Positions 47,811-56,804 of a DNA stretch of 64,000 nt are shown one piece after another; positions within the stretch are counted from its first letter, which is position 1, and the number at the start of each line of letters is the position of its first letter. Source of the stretch: Alsobacter metallidurans (GTDB lineage Bacteria; Pseudomonadota; Alphaproteobacteria; Rhizobiales; Beijerinckiaceae); contig NZ_BMES01000001.1 in NCBI RefSeq assembly GCF_014636935.1, positions 1,095,383 through 1,159,382 on the forward strand, given 5' to 3'. A program made the translations under genes and the position numbers. A model generated the notes under the pieces. The model was given only the letters and a program-made list of their open reading frames with translations, had not been told where the DNA came from and searched no databases.

Positions 47811-48896
47811 ATGCCGATTGAAAACAAGTCTCCTGACGAACTCTCGCTGGATCGGGCGAATCCACGCTTTGGCCTGGCGCATGCCGATACTGAGGCGGAG
47901 GCGTTGGAAATCCTGGCGGAAACCGCAAATCTCAAAGAGCTTTGGGACTCGATCGCTGAACGCGGGTACGAATCCTTCGAGCCGTTGGTGGCCATGAACG
48001 AGGGCGGTCGACTTGTCGTTCTAGAAGGGAATAGACGCTTGGCGGCGGTCAAGCTCCTGCTCAACCCCGAGCTGTTGAACAAGGAAGCCGCGCGGCGTCG
48101 CATACCGCGGCTACCAGCCGATAAGCTCGCTACCTGCCAGCAGCTATCCGTCATCACTGTTGGCAGCCGCGATGATGCTGCGGGATACATCGGGTTCAAA
48201 CACGTCAACGGTCCGGCGCGCTGGTCATCTCTAGCCAAAGCGAAATTTGGCGTGGATTTCTACGAGTCGATGAGCCAGCAACAATCTCCGCACGAGCGGA
48301 TGAAATCGTTGACGAAGCAGCTCGGTGATAGCCGCGGCCTGATCATCAGGCTTTTGGTAGCCTACAAAATAGTGCTGCAGTGCAGCCAACTAGGCATATT
48401 TGAGAAACTCGACATTGAAGAGGGAAATATCGAGTTTTCTCATCTTTATACACTGATCAACAACCCAGACAGCAGAGCTTTCATTGGGTTGTCCCGCGCG
48501 CCGCTCAGCGAAAGCATGTTTCGCGATAACCCAGTCCCGGACACTCACCACGCCGAATTGGCGTTGCTGATGTCATGGTTGTACGGGGAACGGTCTGTTA
48601 TCAAGGCGCAGGGAACCGACCGCCCTCGTTTACAACGTGTCTTGGCAAGCGATGCCGGCCTGAAGGAGTTGAAGGTAACCGGTGACCTCGGTTCTGCGGA
48701 AGCGGTCGCAGGATTGAAGAACGACGATTGGCTTGAGATGCTAGCTAAGGCGGCCACAATTCTTACGAAGGCCACGACCGACGCGGCGGTTGTTTCCGTA
48801 GAACTTACAGAGGAGAGCACTGACCAGGCGCGTTCCCTGATTAAACGCATTGAACTGCAAACGAGGCAGATCAAATCCGTTTTGATCACGGAGTAA
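47811..48896 (+). CDS. ParB/Srx-domain protein of a low-GC island
   Basis: 361 residues. The N-terminal domain is ParB/sulfiredoxin-like: LSLDRANPRFGLAHADTEAE, ELWDSIAERGYESFEPLV and GGRLVVLEGNRRLAAVKLLL, with the family's GNRRLAA loop at residues 74-80. In this family the loop binds a nucleotide phosphate and some members act as NTP-driven clamps or nucleases. The C-terminal two-thirds is helical and unfamiliar. Start ATG 47811; an upstream in-frame extension lacks support. A five-base gap leads to the next gene, so the two form an operon. GC is visibly lower than in neighbours, consistent with transfer. Confidence 0.78.
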   Translation: MPIENKSPDELSLDRANPRFGLAHADTEAEALEILAETANLKELWDSIAERGYESFEPLVAMNEGGRLVVLEGNRRLAAVKLLLNPELLNKEAARRRIPRLPADKLATCQQLSVITVGSRDDAAGYIGFKHVNGPARWSSLAKAKFGVDFYESMSQQQSPHERMKSLTKQLGDSRGLIIRLLVAYKIVLQCSQLGIFEKLDIEEGNIEFSHLYTLINNPDSRAFIGLSRAPLSESMFRDNPVPDTHHAELALLMSWLYGERSVIKAQGTDRPRLQRVLASDAGLKELKVTGDLGSAEAVAGLKNDDWLEMLAKAATILTKATTDAAVVSVELTEESTDQARSLIKRIELQTRQIKSVLITE

Positions 48897-48901
48897 CACC
48901 C

Positions 48902-49951
48902 GTGCTCAGATTCGGTCTGTCCGTGCTAAACTCTCCCAAAGTCACGTCTGACGTTCTGGCTTACTGGGAGATCGCTGCCTTCTTTCTGAAATCGGTATCC
49001 GCCGAGGCTCTTGACCTCGACGTTGATGAGGCCACCGACTGGTACATCGACAACGAAGTTGAAGAAGCTTCTCAAGACGATTATCGATCGGAGCGACAGA
49101 CTGCAGAAAGCGAGATGATTGAGAGCTTCACGCAAGCCTTGACCAAAGCCACGCGGGAAAGATCGTCGGCTCTAGGACCGCATTACCCGTTCTTGCTGGA
49201 CAATACCGACTTAATCCGCAAAGATTATTCAGCGTTATCGAATGTATCACTAAACTACATATGCCTGCAATTTTATCGCTTGGTCAAAGCCGGACTCGTC
49301 GAATTTTATGGGCAGAATTCCGACGATATCAAAGCTACGCGTGCTTTGTTCCTCCGAAAATTCACCAAGATATTCGAAAATATCGCTGCATATGCTGTTG
49401 CAGGCCATACATCTGGCTCAGCGTTCCTAACGTCAAGCTGCAGAAGCTCAGAGCATCTTCATGCCCTGCTTAATTCGATCTGTGCGTCGATCGGTGCAGG
49501 CGAAGTGCTTGCTTACGATCAATGGAATGAATTGCAGCAGGCGGCAAACGATGGTGGAGTCGACTGTATCGTTCGTGTCGGATCTGCACTAGATCGAGGC
49601 ACTGCCTTCCTTTCCCTCGTTGGAGCCAGCATTCAAGAGGCGCATGTAGATCAAAAAATCATGGGAGTAGACGCTCGAGAGCGTTTCAGCAAGTTTTTCA
49701 GGCAGAAGCCGGCCGCTTTCCAAAGTGCTTTTGCAAGGCCCCAGGATGAAACAGACCTTATTAGGCTGAAATGCATCGAAAAAGATTGCTTGCTTTACGC
49801 GTATGAAGATATTGTTCTCAACATCGGGAAGTTGCAATTCCCGATACATACGGTAAATCTCAGGAAGATTAGCGTCATGTCGCGGCGGATTTTGAACGAA
49901 TTGAAGACAGCTTCCTTCGTGCATAATTTCGAAGACAATGCGCTTATCTAA
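48902..49951 (+). CDS. Unknown protein with weak nuclease-like signature
   Basis: 349 residues, not recognised. The middle (residues 205-255: AYDQWNELQQAANDGGVDCIV, then TAFLSLVGASIQEAHVDQK) resembles the core of a PD-(D/E)XK-like group in which a GDGGxD strand is followed by a (Q)CxxG strand. Here DGGVD (217-221) is kept, but the second strand reads LVGAS, so catalysis is doubtful. No membrane segments. The start is GTG 48902, five bases after the ParB-like gene. Its stop overlaps the end of the convergent methylase gene by eight bases. Likely part of one three-gene module. Confidence 0.72.
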   Translation: MLRFGLSVLNSPKVTSDVLAYWEIAAFFLKSVSAEALDLDVDEATDWYIDNEVEEASQDDYRSERQTAESEMIESFTQALTKATRERSSALGPHYPFLLDNTDLIRKDYSALSNVSLNYICLQFYRLVKAGLVEFYGQNSDDIKATRALFLRKFTKIFENIAAYAVAGHTSGSAFLTSSCRSSEHLHALLNSICASIGAGEVLAYDQWNELQQAANDGGVDCIVRVGSALDRGTAFLSLVGASIQEAHVDQKIMGVDARERFSKFFRQKPAAFQSAFARPQDETDLIRLKCIEKDCLLYAYEDIVLNIGKLQFPIHTVNLRKISVMSRRILNELKTASFVHNFEDNALI

Positions 49952-50867
49952 TTCTGCTTCGATAAAGAAGCTCTTTTTCAGAGCGCTTTCTGCTGAGGCT
50001 GTAGCCAACTTCAATCAGATTTTGCTCGATCTGGCTGTAATTTTCCCTGACCAGTGGATGATCGTCGTATGTCAGCAGCCAATGCGGAGCGCTGCCGGCG
50101 CTAATCCAATTGGCCAGATCCCGATGCCTCGCCTCGTTCATGCCATCGTAATAGAGTCGGCCGCCGGCACCGACGTACGGTGGATCAATAAACAAAAAAG
50201 TATTGCTGAGCTTTTGCTGATGAGCAAGTGACTGACAAAATTCAAGGCCATCTTGGCAAGATAGTATAATCTGATCTCTAAGCTCGCCTAGCGCGCGAAC
50301 CCGCTTCGCAAGAGCCTCTTTGTTGAATCTCGCGTCGATCTTCCACCTGCCCTCCTGAGAGTACCCCCCGATAGGCCCCGATCCGAGAATTACACCCGAG
50401 CGGCTGGTTCGATTGACGAAGAAGGCAGCAAAGCCGAGCTCGAAATCGTAATCTTGCAGCGAGGTTTCATGAAGGCGAATGAGGGCGTTGTCCCAGGTAG
50501 TCAGATTAACTTGGACCGAACTAATTTTTTCTAGAAAGCGTTCGGTCTCGTTCACCATTGCGCGCCAAGCCGAGTAAATCCGTCGGTCCGCGTCATTTAG
50601 GAAGAGTTGCTCAACCTCGCCCGCGAGCAGCAAGTTCGTAGCCGCACCCGCCCCACCGCAATATGGCTCCGCAAAGCTGGGCGGCGACCCATCAAACCGC
50701 TTCGCAATTTCAGCGGACAATAAGGGCGTCAGGAAACCCTTACCACCAGGATATCGAAACGGAGAGGCGGCGTTGCCCACATATGGTCGGCGAAAGGCGC
50801 TCATATCGATGATGTTGGTCGCCTGGTCTCGCACGTCCCGACTCGCATTTACGTATAAGCGCACCAT
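49944..50867 (-). CDS. N6-adenine DNA methylase (Dam-like, class alpha)
   Basis: 307-residue D12-class adenine methyltransferase: RYPGGKGFLTPLL (motif X/I, residues 38-50), FAEPYCGGAGAATNLLL, LFLNDADRRIYSAW, FFVNRTSRSGVILGSGPIGGYSQEG and the catalytic FLFIDPPYVGAG (DPPY 228-231). All motifs are intact, so it should be active; the target site is unknown. The start is uncertain: ATG 50867 is the longest likely, and ATG 50804 (MSAFRRPYVGNAASPF) is closer to typical family N-termini. Convergent with the unknown gene, low GC, and probably the modification arm of the island. Confidence 0.85.
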   Translation of the reverse strand: MVRLYVNASRDVRDQATNIIDMSAFRRPYVGNAASPFRYPGGKGFLTPLLSAEIAKRFDGSPPSFAEPYCGGAGAATNLLLAGEVEQLFLNDADRRIYSAWRAMVNETERFLEKISSVQVNLTTWDNALIRLHETSLQDYDFELGFAAFFVNRTSRSGVILGSGPIGGYSQEGRWKIDARFNKEALAKRVRALGELRDQIILSCQDGLEFCQSLAHQQKLSNTFLFIDPPYVGAGGRLYYDGMNEARHRDLANWISAGSAPHWLLTYDDHPLVRENYSQIEQNLIEVGYSLSRKRSEKELLYRSRIR

Positions 50868-51020
50868 GATCGTCGCAGGCTCAATTGCCAAGGGGATCCG
50901 GGAAAAAGGGAAATAACCATTTCTGCCAAGAGGCCAAAGCTTGCCCCAACCCACCACACCCCCCGGTTGCTTGCGCCCCCACGCGCCCCGCGGGCGACAA
51001 AGCGCCTGAGGGACTTCACC

Positions 51021-51421
51021 ATGCACGATGTCGCCACAACTCCGGGCTGCATGGCCCCGGACGAAACCCGGATGCGCTTGTCCGGCGCGCCGGCCGAATC
51101 CGGAACACTGCTCATCCGCGGCGCGGCGCTGACGCTGGCGACCTTTGGGCTCGAACCTCCTGTCTCATCGAAAACTTGCGCCGCTGCCGGTGGGCCAACA
51201 CGCGCCTGGGCGAGGACGGGTTCGAATATTCCGGCGCGGCCAAGGAGCTGCTGATCGGCTTCCTGGCCGCCCTGGCGGCGCTCGCGCCCCTCCATGTCGC
51301 CTCCTTCCTCATCGGGATCGAGGCCGAGCGCCTGCAGGCCTTCGCCAGCGTGCCGCTGGGCCTGCTGCTGGTCGTGCTCGGCCCGTTCGCAGCGCCCCGG
51401 AGCCGGGGAGAGCCGGCGTGA
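51021..51421 (+). pseudogene. Frameshifted fragment of a DUF898 membrane protein
   Basis: ATG 51021 opens MHDVATTPGCMAPDETRMRL and continues GTLLIRGAALTLATFGL, matching the repeat unit of DUF898 (YjgN-like) proteins. The frame is then lost; one base later another frame continues CLIENLRRCRWANTRLGEDG, EYSGAAKELLIGFLAALAALAPLHV to a stop at 51421. Family members read GLYRFWLITNLRRFLWANTR here, so a single-base deletion near 51151 explains the break. The protein is also short for the family. The rest of the gap (51422-51639) holds no gene. Confidence 0.72.
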
Positions 51422-51639
51422 GCCGGCCATCATCGCCGCGAGGATGCGGATCGCGTGGGCGAGCCAGGCCAGCGCCGCGCTGGCTGCCGTCCGCCCCTCC
51501 AACACCCATCCGCCGCAGAACACGACCATCCCCAACCCCCTCCAATCCAGCCCTTGACTTATCCGCCAAAATAGGAAAATTGTCAAGAAGTCCCGCCGGC
51601 CCTCTGGCCGGGCGGGGCGATCCCGCCTATGCTGGATCC

Positions 51640-52419
51640 ATGCGTCGTCTGGTTGTGGATCTGCCCCTGTCGCGCGCCGCCTTGTGGAGCGGGCGCCTCG
51701 CCATGTTCGCCCTGGCGCTGGTGCTCCTGGGGGTCGCGCTGGCGCGCACCGGGCGCATCGAGCTGCCCGCCGCCGTGGTGGTGCTCGGCGCCGGACTCGC
51801 GATCGCGATCGCGGCCGCGCTCCTGGCCGTGGCCGCCTTCGCGGTGATCTGGGGGGACGGGCGCCCGGGCTTCGGCCAGGCGCTCGGCGGCATGCTGGTG
51901 GCGGGCGCCATCGTGGCCCTGCCGGCCTGGATGGGCGCGGAGGCCGTGCGCCTGCCCCGGCTCGCGGACGTGAGCACGGACCTCGTGGACCCGCCCGCCT
52001 TCTCGCGCTCGCGCAAGGCGCTGGAGGCGCGCGGCGGCGCGCTCCCGCCCGAGCCCGCGCGCGAGGCGCGCGACGCGCAGAAGGGCGCCTATCCGGGCCT
52101 GGCCCCGCTCACCCTCGAGCTCAGCGCGCAGGACGCCTATGCGCTCGCCCTCAAGGCCGCCCAGGCGCGCGGCTGGAGCGTGATCGAGAGCGCGGCCCCG
52201 GGCGGGCGCTCGGGCGTCGGGCGCATCGACGCGGTCGACCACACGCTGGTGATGCGCATGCCCCTGGACGTCACCGTGCGCATCCGCCCGCTCGCGGCCG
52301 GCGCGCGCGTGGACGTGCGCTCGCGCTCGCGCTCGGCCGCGCACGACCTGGGCGCCAACGCCAAGCGCATCAGCACGTTCCTGAGCGCGCTGCAGGAGCT
52401 CGCGGACAACCGCGACTAG
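51640..52419 (+). CDS. DUF1499 membrane protein
   Basis: 259 residues: two to three hydrophobic helices in the first 100 residues (MFALALVLLGVALA, AAVVVLGAGLAIAIAAALLAVAAFAVIWG, GGMLVAGAIVALPAWMG). The DUF1499 domain begins at about residue 150 (YPGLAPLTLELSAQDAYALALKAAQARGWSVIE) and ends VDVRSRSRSAAHDLGANAKRISTFL. Domain function unknown. The start ATG is 51640. A TTGACT lies 85 bases upstream (51554-51559), but no good -10 was found. Confidence 0.85.
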   Translation: MRRLVVDLPLSRAALWSGRLAMFALALVLLGVALARTGRIELPAAVVVLGAGLAIAIAAALLAVAAFAVIWGDGRPGFGQALGGMLVAGAIVALPAWMGAEAVRLPRLADVSTDLVDPPAFSRSRKALEARGGALPPEPAREARDAQKGAYPGLAPLTLELSAQDAYALALKAAQARGWSVIESAAPGGRSGVGRIDAVDHTLVMRMPLDVTVRIRPLAAGARVDVRSRSRSAAHDLGANAKRISTFLSALQELADNRD

Positions 52420-52441
52420 GCGGGCCGGGGAGGGCGGGCGC

Positions 52442-53947
52442 CTACTCGCCCGCCGGCGAGGGCGCAGGCGCAGGCGCGCGCCGCCCCAGCGCGTCCGAGG
52501 ACGCGGGCACCAGCAGGGTCACGAGCACGATCGCGCAGGCCAGCGCCAGCATGCTCCAGAACGTCAGGTGCAGCGCGCCCTGGAGCGCGGCCGTGAGCGC
52601 CGGGTCCGCGGGGGCGCCCGGCGCGCTCTCCAGCGCGGCCCGCAGGCGCTCGCTCGACACCGCGCCCACGCCCGGCGCCCGCGCCAGCGACCAGTTGAGC
52701 ACGGCCCCGAGCGCGGCCGCCCCCAGCGTGCTCCCGAGGTTGCGCGCGAACAGGTTGCTCGCGGTCGCGACCCCGCGCTGGCTCCAGTCCACGCTCTCCT
52801 GGATGAGCACGAGCGACGCGATCGAGTACAGGCCCATGCCCAGGCCCATCACGGCCGAGCCCACGGCCGCCCACACGGGCGAGCTGCCGGGCCCGAGCGT
52901 CACGAACACGCATGCGCCCAGCGGCAGCAGGAGCCCGCCCGCGATCATGATGCGCCTGAGCCCGAACACCGGGAACAGGCGCGCCGCCAGGGTCGCGCCC
53001 GCGGGCCAGCCCAGCACCAGCATGGTGAGCGTGAGCCCGGCCGTCACGGGCGAGCGGTGGAGCACGCCCTGCACGTACATGGGCAGGAACGTGGTCAGGC
53101 CCATCAGCGCCATGCCGGCGAGCAGGCCCGCGGCGTTGGCGGCCGCGATCGGGCGCCGGCGCCAGAGCGGGAACGACACCATGGGGTCGGGCGCGCGCCG
53201 CTCCTGCCAGACGAACAGGGCCGCGCTGACCGCGAACACGCCCGCCGCGCTCCAGGCCACGTCCGGCCGCCCGCCGCCCGCCAGCGTGAGCGCGAACATC
53301 AGCGCCGCCGTCGCGACCGTGAACAGCGCGGCGCCCGCGTAGTCGATGGAGCGCTCGGCCGTGCGCGGCTCCTCGCGCAGGTAGCGCACGAACATCCAGA
53401 CGGCCGCGAGCCCGATGGGCACGTTCACCCAGAAGATCCACGCCCAAGAGAGCGCGTGGATGATGAGCCCGCCCGCGATCGGCCCGAGCACGCTCGACAC
53501 CGCCCACACGCTGGCGAGGTAGCCCTGCACCTTGCCGCGCTCCTGCGCGGGGTAGAGATCGGCCACGATCGTCATCGCGATCGGCTGCATCGCGCCCGCG
53601 CCCACGCCCTGGATGAGCCTGAACGCGATCATGCTCGGCATAGACCACGCGAACCCGGCCAGCACGCTGCCGACCAGGAACACGCCGATGCCCGCCAGCA
53701 TCACGGGCTTGCGCCCATACAGGTCCGCGAGCTTGCCGAACACCACCGTCATGGCCGTCTGCGTGAGCAGGAAGCTCGAGAACACCCACGCGTAGAGGTC
53801 CAGCCCGCCGAGCTCGGCCACGATCTGCGGCATGGCGGTGGACACGATCGTGGCCTCGATCGCGACCATGAACATGGACGCCATCACGGCTGCGATCACG
53901 AACGGGCGCCGTGTTCCGGCGTTGGCGCCGAGGCTGGGTGCGGACAT
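52442..53947 (-). CDS. MFS transporter, DHA2-like drug/solute exporter
   Basis: 501 residues with about 14 helices. Motif A GKLADLYGRKPVMLAGIGVF between helices 2 and 3, motif B RLIQGVGAGAMQPIAMTIV, and the motif C-like SSVLGPIAGGLI mark the DHA2 (EmrB/QacA-like) family, proton-driven exporters of drugs or small metabolites. The C-terminal tail is Pro/Ala-rich. Start ATG 53945-53947; no membrane-fusion partner gene is nearby. The very GC-rich sequence also opens long frames on the plus strand, which are shadows. Convergent with the DUF1499 gene. Confidence 0.9.
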   Translation of the reverse strand: MSAPSLGANAGTRRPFVIAAVMASMFMVAIEATIVSTAMPQIVAELGGLDLYAWVFSSFLLTQTAMTVVFGKLADLYGRKPVMLAGIGVFLVGSVLAGFAWSMPSMIAFRLIQGVGAGAMQPIAMTIVADLYPAQERGKVQGYLASVWAVSSVLGPIAGGLIIHALSWAWIFWVNVPIGLAAVWMFVRYLREEPRTAERSIDYAGAALFTVATAALMFALTLAGGGRPDVAWSAAGVFAVSAALFVWQERRAPDPMVSFPLWRRRPIAAANAAGLLAGMALMGLTTFLPMYVQGVLHRSPVTAGLTLTMLVLGWPAGATLAARLFPVFGLRRIMIAGGLLLPLGACVFVTLGPGSSPVWAAVGSAVMGLGMGLYSIASLVLIQESVDWSQRGVATASNLFARNLGSTLGAAALGAVLNWSLARAPGVGAVSSERLRAALESAPGAPADPALTAALQGALHLTFWSMLALACAIVLVTLLVPASSDALGRRAPAPAPSPAGE

Positions 53948-54134
53948 GCGGGATCTCGACGGGGGGCCGGCGCCGCCAGCGGGCGCCGCGCTTTCGGCCC
54001 CTTAAATGCATTCCGCCGGCCAGAGTTCAACCACGCCGCCCGTCGGCGCGATCCCGTCGCCCGCAAAGCGCCATCGCGCCCGGCCCGATCCCGCGCTACA
54101 ACCTAGGCGAGCTTCAACGTCACGGGAGGGCGGC

Positions 54135-54923
54135 ATGGCGGGCTGGCTGGATCGCTTCGTGTCGTCCCAGAGCGACCCCGTGCTGCTGCTCAGCGGCGTG
54201 GTCGGCATGGCGGGCCTCGCCGTGCTGGTGGCGCTGGCGGTGCGGCGCATCCTGCGGCGGGTGGACCCGGCCGTGCTGGAGGGGCAGTCCAAGCTCGCCG
54301 AGGCCGTGCATGGCGGCCTGCTCGCCTTCGCGATCTTCGTGCTCGCGCTGGTGCTCACCGACGTGCGGGCCAATTTCGGTCGGGCCGACGACGCCGCCCT
54401 GCGCGAGGCCTCCGTGCTGGCCCGCCTCGACCGCGACCTCGCCCGGGCGGCGGACAGCCCCGCGGCCCCGCAGGCCGCCGAGGCCCGCGCCGCCCTGAAG
54501 CGCTACGGACGGGCCGTGGCGGAGTTCGAGTGGAAGGCCCTGGCCGAACCCGCGCCCCGCCTGTCCGAGGAGGCCGGCCAGCGCCTGGCCGAGCTCGTCG
54601 CCGCCGTGCGCCGCCTGCCCCCGGGCGAGGCCGCCGGCCTCGCGGGCCTGCTCGACAAGGCCGAGGAGCTGCGCCAGGGCCGGCTCGAAAGCGCCACCAA
54701 GAGCGTGCCCGCCCTGTTCTGGGAGGTGATCGCGCTCTTCCTGTTCGGCGCCATGGTGATGAACGGCCGCCACACCCTCGACCGCTTCGGCCTCGGCCTC
54801 ATCTGCCTCCACATGGGCGCCATCGGCATGGTGGTGGCGCTGATCCTCGCCATGGACTCGCCGTTCAGGGGGGAGACGAGCGTGTCGCCGGCCGCGATCG
54901 TGCGGGCGGTGGGGGAGGGGTGA
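54135..54923 (+). CDS. DUF4239-like (bestrophin-type) membrane protein
   Basis: 262 residues: two helices at the start (PVLLLSGVVGMAGLAVLVALAV and LLAFAIFVLALVLTDVRA), a polar central region with charged helices (about 80-180), and two or more helices at the end (FWEVIALFLFGAMVMNG and LICLHMGAIGMVVALILAMD). This 2+2 layout is shared with DUF4239 membrane proteins. Function unknown. The start ATG 54135 has GGGAGGGCGGC upstream. Only nine bases separate its stop from the stop of the convergent reverse transcriptase gene. Confidence 0.75.
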   Translation: MAGWLDRFVSSQSDPVLLLSGVVGMAGLAVLVALAVRRILRRVDPAVLEGQSKLAEAVHGGLLAFAIFVLALVLTDVRANFGRADDAALREASVLARLDRDLARAADSPAAPQAAEARAALKRYGRAVAEFEWKALAEPAPRLSEEAGQRLAELVAAVRRLPPGEAAGLAGLLDKAEELRQGRLESATKSVPALFWEVIALFLFGAMVMNGRHTLDRFGLGLICLHMGAIGMVVALILAMDSPFRGETSVSPAAIVRAVGEG

Positions 54924-54932
54924 GATGCTACG

Positions 54933-56695
54933 TCATAATCGAAGTCGCTTCATTATATTTTTATAGTAATAATCCATTTGCAACGAATTATGATTGTTCT
55001 TCAATGTTAATAATGAGCTTGCGGAGGCCAGTTTATTTTGAAGAGCAGAAGTCAGGAGTAAAAACTTTGAATGCGTTATACCTGTAACACGGGACGGATT
55101 TGGCGATCTTAAGGACGGGTACATCTCTGCGAATGTTGATCGATCGTTTTGAAGATTTATGTGAAATTTGTAAGTCTCACGCACACCGTCATTCAAAGCG
55201 CTGAAAATCAGATTTTTGTAATCAGGTTCTTCAGGAGTCAATGTAAATAGAGGAGTTAAGGCTGCTACCAACCTTCCGAGACGATCATGCGAAAACCAGA
55301 CGCTTCGGAACTCGTAAATCGTCTTGAATATTTGGGACGGTGTACCATATTTTGATTGCAACCACAGCTTGCAATAGAAACCATAATACGTCGATGCATC
55401 ATTCGATTCGATGATCGTATCTATATATTTTTGGCAATTCCGTCTTTTAACCAGTGTTTCCGTGAGACAATTCGCGATTGCGACGCCTGCAGCATCGTCC
55501 ACAAGTTGGCCAGAAATTGCTGCATTGGCTAATGCTTCAGAGGTTGACGGTTTTAAAGGCTTGCTACGAATGAACGATAGCGCGTTGTCTCTAACTGCAG
55601 GGCGAAACTTTATAATTTTCTCTAGATTACTAGGAGAGACATATGCATCCACCTCGGCGGCCGCGCCAAGCCAGCGCTTAAGTACCTTTTCTCCATTTCC
55701 TGCGTCGAACAGCTTACGAGATAATCCCTGCTGGGTTCTGCGCTCAATGAGCGCGCGCAAAGGTAGAAGCGAAATGCCATAGGTTTTTCTGTGTTTGATG
55801 CTCGCCTTAATTGCGTCAATACGCGAATTTTCTATGACTCGAAAATGATGCCGAGCTTTCTGCTGTGATAAGATCAGAGTCTTTCCGCTATTCAGACGAA
55901 CTTGCTTTGTTTGCAGGACAAGATCAATGGACTTAAGGACTTTTTTCGCATCCGCCAGAGTATCGACTCCAATATCGATATCATCCATAAAACGTACAAA
56001 GTCACGGCTGGTGTCGCTGGCAAGGTACGCATCCAGCTCGTACAGAAAGCAATGCGCAAGTAGTCTAGGTGCATCCAAGTTGATCTGTGGAAGGCCGATC
56101 TCTATACGTGGCGTATAGTCCGGTTGCCAAAGCAAGTCACTAAGAACAAATATAAGCATGTCGATTATGCATTCATCTGCTCCAGCAATCGATGAAATCG
56201 AGTTGCGAAGATGAACATAAGATATACTATCATAGTAATTTGCGATATCCGTTACAACAACATAGTTTCGAGATTTCGAAAATTCGAATAGTTCATGCTG
56301 GAAGTTTAGCCAAGCGGCGAGAGTGCCATATTCCGCTCGATCTGATGAGAAACGGTGTTCCTGAGGCTCAAAAAAAGACCTATCAGTGGGGGATTTACCC
56401 CGTATGGTTTTATATAGTGCATCTGACAGGCATTGGAGTACCAGAGCATCTCTAACACTCGGTATTACAAGCTGTCGACACAAGCCCTTGCTTTTTTCTA
56501 CAAGAATTCTTTGTGATTTTTGTGGAACATAATCTCCCGAAAGTATTAAGTTTGAAAGTTTCAAACATTCTATTTTTCGAGATGTATGAAAATCGAATTG
56601 TCGATCCCATCATTAAGATACTGCTGTCTCATTGCCGGTCTGACTTTTTCTTTCCAGACACGTTCAATATTCGCAGGTGAAAAGATTGTCAGCAT
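54933..56695 (-). pseudogene. Reverse transcriptase (defence-type), 5' end frameshifted
   Basis: The main frame (54933-56564, 543 residues from TTG 56564) is a prokaryotic reverse transcriptase: KGLCRQLVIPSVRDALVLQCLS, VVVTDIANYYDSIS (Asp106), GLPQINLDAPRLLA (GLPQ without the usual following G), FVRFMDDIDIG (Asp194, Asp195) and LNSGKTLIL, then a long helical C-terminus. The expected N-terminus is found in another frame from ATG 56695 (MLTIFSPANIERVWKEKVRP, then AMRQQYLNDGID). One missing base near 56602-56597 would join NDGID to FDFHTSRKIECLKLSN. Low GC; no maturase domain or intron. Genes of this type act in phage defence; the exact class is not assigned. Confidence 0.75.
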
Positions 56696-56804
56696 TTTCG
56701 CTGCGCGTATTTCGAAACGTGGAGATCGCACTGCCAGCCTCAAAAATAGAATCGGCCAAAGTCTACGATAAATCTAGACAGGTGAAATGGCTGAGTAAGA
56801 GTTT

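Noticed and set aside
51554-51587. TTGAC...GTCAA inverted pair as operator or promoter of the DUF1499 gene
   Set aside because: Five-base arms separated by 23 bases are weak, and no -10 element is visible.
51684-54106. Long plus-strand frames opposite the MFS transporter
   Set aside because: The minus strand encodes a normal 14-helix MFS protein with all motifs; the plus frames are low-complexity shadows.
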